The notes beneath the pieces are model-generated. The model was given only the letters and a program-made list of their open reading frames with translations. It did not search any database and had not been told where the DNA came from. Below are positions 1 through 4,634 of a stretch of DNA of 8,584 nt, in pieces. Each line of letters opens with the position of its first letter. Position 1 is the stretch's first letter. The stretch covers positions 1 to 8,584 of the forward strand of contig MVCQ01000043.1 of the NCBI GenBank assembly GCA_002059205.1, given 5' to 3'. This DNA comes from Candidatus Latescibacteria bacterium 4484_107. GTDB taxonomy: Bacteria > Latescibacterota > 4484-107. The translations under genes and the position numbers were made by a program.

Positions 1-1017
1 ATAAAATACCACCGATTGGCCGGGCGTGACGGCCCATTGAGGGGTGTCAAAACGCACGCGGACGTTGCCGTCCTCCAGTGGCGTGATGGCGGCCGGAGCG
101 GCTTCGTGGTTGGAGCGGATCTGGGCACGAGCGCGCATCGGCGCTTTCGGCTGTTCCACCGCGATCCAGTTCAGGTGTCCGGCAATAAGTTCCCGGCTCA
201 ACACTTCGTCCCGTTCGCCCACCCACAGCGTGTTGGTGGGGACATCTATCCGCGTGACGTAGATCGGGTGGCCCACCGCAACCAAGCCCTTCCGCTGTCC
301 GATGGTATAGAACGCCAGGCCCTGATGGGTTCCGAGGATGCGACCGTTTAGGTCTTTAATCGGCCCCTTCTCAAATTTTTCTCCAAACCTTTCGCACAGG
401 AAGCGTCCGTAATCGTTATCGGGGATAAAGCAAATCTCCTGACTCTCGCGCTGGAGGGTGCCTTTCAGATGGAGGCCCCGCGCCCGGTCCCGAACGTCCG
501 GTTTTCGCATCGAGCCGATCGGAAGCAAGGCTCGGGAGAGCACCTTTTGCTCCAATTGCCACAGCACGTAGGATTGGTCTTTGGTAGAATCCACGCCGCG
601 CAGGAGGATAAAACGATTCGTAGAAGCGTCCCATCGGACCCGGGCATAGTGCCCCGTAGCCACGTAGTGCGCATTTAGGGCTTCGGCCTGTTCGAGCAGG
701 ATCCGCCACTTGATGCGGGGATTGCAGAGGACGCAAGGGTTGGGCGTGCGCCCGCTCGCATACACTTCGACGAAGTCCCGAATCACCAGGGCCTCGAACT
801 CGTCCCGGAAGTCCACTACGCTGTGGGAGATTTTCAGGGTCTGGCAAATTCGCCGGGCCGCGTTTATGGCGTCCCCGGCGCCATCGCGCTCGTCGTCGAA
901 CAGACGCATCGTAATCCCGACCACACGATAGCCCTGCTCTTTGAGCAGGACGGCTGCTATGGAGCTGTCCACGCCACCGCTCATGGCGAGCAGGACGGTT
1001 TTTTGAGATATTGCCAC
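1..1017 (-). CDS. mnmA: tRNA-specific 2-thiouridylase MnmA (C-terminus cut by window edge)
   Basis: MnmA activates U34 of the tRNAs for Lys, Glu and Gln with ATP and replaces its 2-oxygen with sulfur relayed from the IscS persulfide; it is cytoplasmic. The reading frame is open from a GTG at 1017 to the window edge, 339 codons. It shows the PP-loop SGGVDSS at residues 13-19, TPNPCVLCN with the expected catalytic Cys at 98, ATGHYAR at 120-126, KDQSYVLWQL at 146-155, and the second catalytic Cys at 196 in SQEICFIP. The last visible residues, TPGQSVVFY, belong to the C-terminal beta-barrel, so about 10-30 residues are missing. The GTG start is preferred because the next in-frame ATG (984) lies inside AMSGGVDSS and would cut the first beta-strand; the ribosome site (GGGA about 10 nt upstream) is weak. 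It lies 167 bp downstream of iscU on the same strand and is probably co-transcribed with the cysteine desulfurase that feeds it. Confidence 0.95.
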   Translation of the reverse strand, partial: MAISQKTVLLAMSGGVDSSIAAVLLKEQGYRVVGITMRLFDDERDGAGDAINAARRICQTLKISHSVVDFRDEFEALVIRDFVEVYASGRTPNPCVLCNPRIKWRILLEQAEALNAHYVATGHYARVRWDASTNRFILLRGVDSTKDQSYVLWQLEQKVLSRALLPIGSMRKPDVRDRARGLHLKGTLQRESQEICFIPDNDYGRFLCERFGEKFEKGPIKDLNGRILGTHQGLAFYTIGQRKGLVAVGHPIYVTRIDVPTNTLWVGERDEVLSRELIAGHLNWIAVEQPKAPMRARAQIRSNHEAAPAAITPLEDGNVRVRFDTPQWAVTPGQSVVFY

Positions 1018-1093
1018 TACCTGTTTTCCCAGTTTAGGTGATTTTCGAGATGCTTTTTAATTTTTTTCAGCACCCAACCTAACCCCCCGGCCC

Positions 1094-1112
1094 CCTTCCC
1101 TATAAGGGAAGG
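1094..1112. repeat. short palindrome, 8-bp stem
   Basis: CCTTCCCT and AGGGAAGG are perfect inverted arms around a 3-nt loop (ATA). The palindrome sits in the iscU-mnmA gap beside a C-rich run and looks like a member of the same C-rich/G-rich hairpin family as 1150-1172. No T-tract follows on either strand, so it is not a typical intrinsic terminator. Confidence 0.6.
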
Positions 1113-1149
1113 AGGAGTATGCGTTTTCTGACTTCGGGGAAATAGCCCC

Positions 1150-1172
1150 CCCCTCCCCGTTTCGGGGAGGGG
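1150..1172. repeat. C-rich/G-rich perfect hairpin, 10-bp stem
   Basis: CCCCTCCCCG and CGGGGAGGGG pair perfectly around a TTT loop. The hairpin begins 12 bp past the iscU stop. On the plus strand it is followed by only four T's, and no plus-strand gene precedes it. On the minus strand, the direction of iscU and mnmA, no T-tract follows. It could lower readthrough into mnmA or stabilise the iscU 3' end, but a dispersed repeat is the simpler reading, since similar C-rich/G-rich cores occur near 3501-3540 and 4558-4590. Confidence 0.6.
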
Positions 1173-1184
1173 TTTTGAGAAATG

Positions 1185-1571
1185 TCACGGCGCCACAGCG
1201 GGCAGCGCGTTTCTAATCCGATAGTCCTCTATGGCTTTGTGCAGCGCATCCGCGGCCAGATTGGAACAGTGCATTTTGTTGGGAGGCAGTCCGTCCAGGG
1301 CGTCCGCTACGTTTTTTCGGGTGATCCGTTCGGCTTCTTCGAGGGGCTTTCCCATGACTAACTCGGTCATCATACTGCTGCTGGCAATGGCCGCGCCGCA
1401 TCCGAAGGTCTGAAATTTGACGTCCTGAATGCGGTCGTCCCACACCTTGATGTAGAGCTTCATAATATCCCCACACACGGGATTGCCTATCTCTCCTATG
1501 CCGTCCGCATCGGGGAGTTGTCCCACGTTGCGGGGATGTTGAAAATGATCCATCACTTTTTCACTGTACAT
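1185..1571 (-). CDS. iscU: Fe-S cluster scaffold protein IscU
   Basis: Scaffold on which [2Fe-2S] clusters are assembled from IscS-derived sulfur and iron before transfer to apoproteins. At 128 residues it matches the usual IscU length, with no NifU-type C-terminal domains. All cluster and assembly residues are present: Cys33 and Asp35 in NPVCGD, Cys58 in FGCGAAIASSS, and His101-Cys102 in KMHCSNLAADAL. The LPPVK segment that binds the HscA chaperone in E. coli reads LPPNK (95-99), and no hsc genes are seen here. The ATG at 1571 is backed by AAGGAG at 1580-1585, 8 nt upstream. iscS ends 151 bp upstream on the same strand, with a paired repeat in between. Confidence 0.97.
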   Translation of the reverse strand: MYSEKVMDHFQHPRNVGQLPDADGIGEIGNPVCGDIMKLYIKVWDDRIQDVKFQTFGCGAAIASSSMMTELVMGKPLEEAERITRKNVADALDGLPPNKMHCSNLAADALHKAIEDYRIRNALPAVAP

Positions 1572-1579
1572 TTTTTATT

Positions 1580-1585
1580 CTCCTT
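1580..1585 (-). promoter_or_regulatory. iscU ribosome-binding site
   Basis: AAGGAG on the minus strand, 8 nt before the iscU ATG. It lies outside the upstream repeat pair, so iscU can be translated independently of iscS. Confidence 0.8.
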
Positions 1586-1595
1586 GATTTTATTG

Positions 1596-1706
1596 CACCG
1601 TAAAGGGCGCAAAGGACGCGAAGAAAAGACATGAGGGTAGAGCGAAGGAACTCAATTTCAACTGTCACCTTGTTTGAATTTCTTTGCGCGCTGCCGCGCC
1701 TTTGCG
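1596..1706. repeat. inverted pair of GCAAAG-type repeats (iscS-iscU gap)
   Basis: The left arm (about 1596-1625) reads CACCGTAAAGGGCGCAAAGG and continues with ACGCGAAGAAA. The right arm (about 1679-1706), read on the minus strand, gives CGCAAAGGCGCGGCAGCGCG followed by CAAAGAAA. The arms match imperfectly and face each other around about 50 bp of AT-richer DNA. The words resemble those at 3379-3402 and 3592-3616, so this is one copy of a dispersed element. It is transcribed within the isc operon and could fold in the mRNA; no coding function is seen. Confidence 0.6.
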
Positions 1707-1722
1707 ATGGGACTCGATTTTT

Positions 1723-2877
1723 TCACGTCAGCGGCGACATAGCACGGAGGCGTTCAATGATGGGAGGCAGCGCTTCGGCCACGGTTTCCATATCCTCCGG
1801 TGTGTTGGTGCGCCCCAGGCTGAAGCGCACAGAACTCTGGGTCAACTCCGGGATGATGCCCATAGCATTCAGCACGTGGGAAGACTCCAGCGATCCGGAG
1901 GTGCAGGCCGACCCGCTGGCCACCGCGATGCCCTCCATATCGAGGCTGAGAATGATGGATTCGCCCTCGACGGCGGCAAAGGAAAGGTTCAGGGTATTTG
2001 CGATGCGTTGGGTCGGATGCCCGTTCAAAAAGACCCGTTCGATGCGGTCGGTGATCTTTTTGTGAAGCGCGTCCCGCAGCTTGGTCAGGCGTTTGTACTC
2101 CTCCGCGCGTTCGGCCCCAGCGATCTCGGCGGCCTTCCCGAGGCCGACGAGGCTCGCCAGATTTTCCGTCCCGGCTCTGCGGCCATGTTCGTGGTGGCCG
2201 CCGTGGATCAGCGGCGTGATCTTTGTGCCCTTTCGGATGTAGAGCGCGCCGACTCCTTTGGGCGCGTAGATTTTGTGACCCGACAGGCTCAGAAGATCCA
2301 CGTTCAGTGCGTCCACGTCCACGGGGAGTTTCCCGGCGGTCTGGACGGCATCGGTATGAAACAGGACGCCGTGTTCCCGCGCGATGCGTCCGATCTCCGG
2401 GATGGCCTGAATGGTGCCCACCTCGTTGTTCGCGTGCATAATCGTGATGAGGATCGTGTGGTCCGTAATGGCTTTTCGGACGTCGTCGGGATCCACCCGG
2501 CCGGTTCCGTCCACCGGAAGATAGGTCACGCGGAAGCCCTCTTTTTCCAGATACGCACACGAAGCCAACACTGCGTGATGCTCGATTTGGGAGGTGATCA
2601 GGTGATCGCCTTTGTTCCGATAGCTGTGCGCCACCCCTTTGATCGCCATATTATCCGCCTCGGTACCGCTGCCGGTGAAGCAGATTTCGCGCTCTCCGGC
2701 TCTGAGCAAATGGGCGATCCGGCCTCGCGCCCGTTCCAAAGCTTCCTTGGCCTCGCGACCGAACGCGTGGATGCTGGAGGGATTGCCGAAAACCTCGCTG
2801 AAATAAGGATGCATCGCCGTTAGCACGCGGGGATCCACCGGCGTGGTGGCGTTGTGATCCAGATAGATTTTTTTCAT
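1723..2877 (-). CDS. iscS: cysteine desulfurase IscS (NifS/IscS group)
   Basis: PLP enzyme that converts cysteine to alanine and carries the sulfur as a persulfide to IscU and, via relay or directly, to MnmA. The 384-residue protein is complete. It opens with YLDHNATTPVDP (5-16) and has EHHAV with the cofactor-stacking His100, NNEVGT at 150-155, TDAVQ with Asp176 and Gln179, and SGHKIYAPKG with the Schiff-base Lys202. RAGTEN is at 234-239. The persulfide Cys325 sits in ASGSACTSGSLE, the long active-site loop of the IscS/NifS group rather than the SufS type. The frame stays open 19 codons further upstream, but ATG 2877 is chosen because GGAGG (2885-2889) lies 7 nt before it and because the longer form would read through the hairpin between iscR and iscS. 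Confidence 0.97.
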   Translation of the reverse strand: MKKIYLDHNATTPVDPRVLTAMHPYFSEVFGNPSSIHAFGREAKEALERARGRIAHLLRAGEREICFTGSGTEADNMAIKGVAHSYRNKGDHLITSQIEHHAVLASCAYLEKEGFRVTYLPVDGTGRVDPDDVRKAITDHTILITIMHANNEVGTIQAIPEIGRIAREHGVLFHTDAVQTAGKLPVDVDALNVDLLSLSGHKIYAPKGVGALYIRKGTKITPLIHGGHHEHGRRAGTENLASLVGLGKAAEIAGAERAEEYKRLTKLRDALHKKITDRIERVFLNGHPTQRIANTLNLSFAAVEGESIILSLDMEGIAVASGSACTSGSLESSHVLNAMGIIPELTQSSVRFSLGRTNTPEDMETVAEALPPIIERLRAMSPLT

Positions 2878-2884
2878 GATGAGT

Positions 2885-2889
2885 CCTCC
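2885..2889 (-). promoter_or_regulatory. iscS ribosome-binding site (decides the start)
   Basis: GGAGG on the minus strand, 7 nt before ATG 2877. It lies just downstream, in the operon direction, of the perfect hairpin at 2897-2931. Hairpin formation should therefore leave the site exposed rather than hide it. Confidence 0.85.
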
Positions 2890-2896
2890 AATGGTT

Positions 2897-2931
2897 AAGA
2901 TTTCCAAAGTCTTCGAGACTTTGGAAATCTT
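2897..2931. repeat. perfect 16-bp hairpin between iscR and iscS
   Basis: AAGATTTCCAAAGTCT and AGACTTTGGAAATCTT pair without mismatch around a TCG loop; the inner part can also be read as a TTCG-type loop. The outer arm touches the last base of the iscR stop codon, so the structure forms the exact 3' end of iscR. No T-run follows on either strand, which argues against an intrinsic terminator. A stem of this kind fits mRNA protection or processing that separates iscR from iscSU. It could also be a dispersed palindrome. Confidence 0.85.
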
Positions 2932-3353
2932 CAATCCTTTATTTCCGCTATTTCTACGATCAGATCATGGAGCGTGGTTTGATCGAACAGCTCCTCGAGC
3001 TTCCGGCTCAACCGCTTCCAGAAGATTTTTGTGACGCACTGATCCACGATGTCGCAGGCGTCGTCGGAGACGTAGCAGTCGCACAATCCGATGGGACCTT
3101 CCAGCACGCGGACGATGTCGCCGATGCGGATGCAATCCGCGGGCTTCTTCAGCAGGTAACCGCCTTTGGGACCTCGAATGCTGTCCACCAATCCCGCTTT
3201 TTTGAGTCGGACGAGCAGTTGCTCTAAATAGGACATGGGGATGGCGTGACGCGCCGCAATCTGACGGATCGTCACCGGGCCTTCGTCGTAATGGCAAGCC
3301 AGTTCGAACATCGCCTTAATGCCGTATTTGCCTTTGGTGGAAAGACCAACCAT
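2931..3353 (-). CDS. iscR: Rrf2-family regulator, IscR-type Fe-S sensor
   Basis: Transcription regulator expected to sense Fe-S cluster supply and repress its own operon. The 140-residue protein begins with LSTKGKYGIKAM, typical of the Rrf2 winged helix. The recognition region is IPMSYLEQLLVRLKKAGLV (38-56) with the wing RGPKGGYLL (60-68). Cluster ligands are Cys93, Cys100 and Cys106 (CX6CX5C, against CX5CX5C in E. coli), with an extra Cys91. The place of E. coli His107, the unusual fourth ligand, holds Lys109 (CVTK). ATG 3353 is preferred over the in-frame GTG at 3368 because AAGGGG (3360-3365) lies 6 nt before it and MVGLSTKG matches the family N-terminus. The adjacent operator-like palindrome supports autoregulation. 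CymR-like or other Rrf2 roles are less likely given iscSU directly downstream. Confidence 0.92.
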   Translation of the reverse strand: MVGLSTKGKYGIKAMFELACHYDEGPVTIRQIAARHAIPMSYLEQLLVRLKKAGLVDSIRGPKGGYLLKKPADCIRIGDIVRVLEGPIGLCDCYVSDDACDIVDQCVTKIFWKRLSRKLEELFDQTTLHDLIVEIAEIKD

Positions 3354-3378
3354 CTCATGCCCCTTCACAGTATCTTAC

Positions 3379-3616
3379 GCACCGCAAAGGACGCAAAGAA
3401 CTTCACTCAAAGCAGAGGTCGAGGTTAGCGTTAAGGTTAAAACCACCCAACCCCGCCTTGTCCGGGCCTGAACCTTAAGTGTTTTTTTGATTTCAAATTT
3501 CCCTTCCCCCGCTCTCCGCCCTCAGGAGGGAGTGGGTTGGGCAATCTAAAATTTTAAATCGAAAATTGCTTAACCTCACGCTGCCTTTTCATTGCGTCCT
3601 TTGCGTCTTTGCGGTG
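3379..3616. repeat. inverted pair of GCAAAG-type repeats in the isc leader
   Basis: The left copy (3379-3402) reads GCACCGCAAAGGACGCAAAG. The right copy (3592-3616), read on the minus strand, starts CACCGCAAAGACGCAAAGGA. Similarity continues inward: AAAGCAGAGGTCGAGGTTAG after the left copy, and AAGGCAGCGTGAGGTTAAGC on the minus strand after the right copy. The arms are therefore about 45-55 nt long and bracket about 130 bp of AT-rich and C-rich words. The element lies between the isc promoter and iscR and would be transcribed as a long imperfect stem. No transposase is present. Confidence 0.65.
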
Positions 3617-3638
3617 AGAAGTTTTTGGGTTGGTTTCA

Positions 3639-3667
3639 AATATACTAATCTTGACTATTTTTGTCAA
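3639..3667 (-). promoter_or_regulatory. sigma70 promoter of the isc operon
   Basis: On the minus strand, TTGACA (3662-3667) and TATATT (3639-3644) are separated by exactly 17 bp. The -35 is a perfect consensus and the -10 matches 5 of 6. Transcription would start near 3632, giving a leader of about 280 nt before iscR. The IscR-like palindrome covers the -35 and most of the spacer, the layout expected for repression by blocking RNA polymerase. Confidence 0.8.
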
Positions 3668-3671
3668 GTAT
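3647..3671. promoter_or_regulatory. IscR type-1-like operator
   Basis: The core CTTGAC, 7 nt, GTCAAG is a perfect inverted repeat (3650-3668). Against the E. coli type-1 consensus as I recall it (half-sites ATASYYGACT and AGTCRRSTAT around RWWWY), 22 of 25 positions fit on either strand. Type-1 sites bind cluster-loaded IscR and lie over the iscR promoter in E. coli, as here. It is also 33 bp upstream of the proposed pduL -35, so it could affect that gene too. The functional reading is inference; the palindrome is directly visible. Confidence 0.75.
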
Positions 3672-3703
3672 AAATTTAATCGGTTCCGTATTTTCTTTTT
3701 GAC

Positions 3704-3732
3704 TTGACTTTATGCGCGAAAAGTGGTACTTT
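3704..3732 (+). promoter_or_regulatory. probable sigma70 promoter of pduL
   Basis: TTGACT (3704-3709, 5 of 6 consensus) and TACTTT (3727-3732, 4 of 6) with a 17-bp spacer, about 65 nt before the chosen pduL start. An alternative -35 (TTGACT at 3699-3704) has no better -10. It is weaker than the divergent isc promoter, so the assignment is tentative. Confidence 0.45.
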
Positions 3733-3796
3733 GTATTCCTCTAACTTTAGTCTGGGGAAATTCTATGATTTTGTTGGCGAGATGATGAGGATCGGT

Positions 3797-4534
3797 ATGG
3801 ATCTTTCAATTGCAAGAAGAAGTCCGGCCTGTCAGGAATGCGGGCGGTGCTTCGATTTGCAGGATGCGACGGACACCGAGGCTGTGGTGGAACGGATCGC
3901 CCGGGAGGTGATCCGGCGGGTTCGCGAGCAGGCGGGGCTCACGGAGGGGGGAGACAAAAAGGTCGTGGTGGGGGTTTCGGTGCGACACGTGCATCTGACG
4001 CGCGATGCGCTGGAAACGTTGTATGGTCCGGGGCATGAATTGGAAAAGATGCGGGATCTGTATCAGCCGGGGCAATTTGCGGCCAAAGAAACGGTGGCGC
4101 TCGTGGGTCCCCGGATGCGGACCATCGAGCGGGTGCGGATATTGGGGCCTTTGCGGGATTATACCCAGGTGGAACTTTCCCGCACGGATGGCTTCACGCT
4201 GGGACTGGATTTGCCGGTGCGGCATTCGGGCGACATCGCCGGCACGCCGGGGGTGACGCTGGTGGGGCCTTACGGTGCGCTCACCTTGCGGGAAGGGGCG
4301 ATCCGCGCGGACCGGCACGTGCATATCTCCCCGGAGGATGCGCGGCGTCTCGGCTTTGAGAATGAGGAGTTGGTGAAGGCCGTGGTGTCCGGGGATAAAC
4401 CGGTGACTTTGGGGAACGTGCGGATTCGGGTGTCGCCGGGACTGAAACTGGAATTGCATATTGATACCGACGATGCCAACGCAGCGGATCTTTCGTGCGG
4501 AGATCTGGTGGAACTGGTGAAGAATAATGAATAA
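3797..4534 (+). CDS. pduL: PduL-type phosphate propanoyl/acetyltransferase with Cys-rich N-terminal extension
   Basis: Interconverts an acyl-CoA plus phosphate with an acyl-phosphate plus CoA, recycling CoA in aldehyde-degrading microcompartments or serving acetate metabolism. The 245-residue protein has the two PduL beta-barrel domains: VSVRHVHL (61-67) with His64 and His66, QFAAKETV with Glu98, VRHSGDIAGTPGV (141-153) with phosphate-site Arg142, RHVHIS with His174 and His176, and ELHIDTDDAN with His221. These are the di-metal ligands of the family. Ahead of them lies an unusual segment with Cys12, Cys15 and Cys18 (CQECGRCF), then a charged amphipathic helix (about 24-46) that could act as an encapsulation peptide. 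ATG 3797 is preferred because GAGG lies 6 nt before it; ATGs at 3782 and 3785 and a TTG at 3704 are alternatives. The last residues (KNNE) and stop come from an AATAATGA repeat. It is first in the plus-strand block. Confidence 0.92.
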   Translation: MDLSIARRSPACQECGRCFDLQDATDTEAVVERIAREVIRRVREQAGLTEGGDKKVVVGVSVRHVHLTRDALETLYGPGHELEKMRDLYQPGQFAAKETVALVGPRMRTIERVRILGPLRDYTQVELSRTDGFTLGLDLPVRHSGDIAGTPGVTLVGPYGALTLREGAIRADRHVHISPEDARRLGFENEELVKAVVSGDKPVTLGNVRIRVSPGLKLELHIDTDDANAADLSCGDLVELVKNNE

Positions 4535-4547
4535 TGAGCAATGAATA

Positions 4548-4608
4548 ATGAACAATACCCCACCCCACCACCCCAATTCGGGAAGGGGGAAAAACGAATA
4601 TTGTTCAT
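4548..4608. repeat. palindrome-ended dispersed element, copy 1
   Basis: A 61-bp unit with exact 10-bp inverted ends, ATGAACAATA and TATTGTTCAT, around a C-rich then G-rich core (CCCCACCCC ... TTCGGGAAGGGGG). AATGAATAATGAGCAATGAA-type words flank it on the left and CTCATTGT on the right, extending the symmetry. A second copy is at 8145-8200. It lies between pduL and the M24 gene, and the M24 frame happens to be open through it (MNNTPPHHP...). That stretch is judged repeat, not protein. Confidence 0.7.
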
Positions 4609-4634
4609 GGCTCATTGTAAAAGAAAGAAATAGG

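Larger units (their letters stand above)
3354..3796. other. divergent intergenic control region iscR/pduL
   Basis: A 443-bp stretch without a convincing gene. From left to right it holds the iscR ribosome site; a GCAAAG-type repeat; a region of repeat words including a C-rich block (3501-3540) and AT-rich palindromes such as TAAAATTTTA (3547-3556); an inverted GCAAAG copy; the isc promoter with its overlapping IscR-like operator; and a probable pduL promoter. The predicted isc mRNA leader is about 280 nt, which is long, and most of it is repeat-derived. No tRNA or recognisable riboswitch was seen. Confidence 0.7.

Noticed and set aside
1150..1176. Intrinsic terminator on the plus strand (10-bp stem then TTTT)
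   Set aside because: No plus-strand gene ends before it and the T-run is short. On the minus strand, where iscU ends, there is no T-tract.
1684..2823. 379-codon open frame on the plus strand
   Set aside because: It is antisense to iscS, which has every catalytic residue. The translation shows no motif and is a shadow of iscS codon use.
3724..3739. Sigma54 promoter (TGGTAC ... before pduL)
   Set aside because: The TGG half is present but the essential GC of the -12 element is missing at the right distance.
4548..4634. N-terminal extension of the M24 protein (29 residues)
   Set aside because: It is encoded by the palindrome-ended repeat and flanking words. The family N-terminus begins naturally at MTRAEEISIKRERV.
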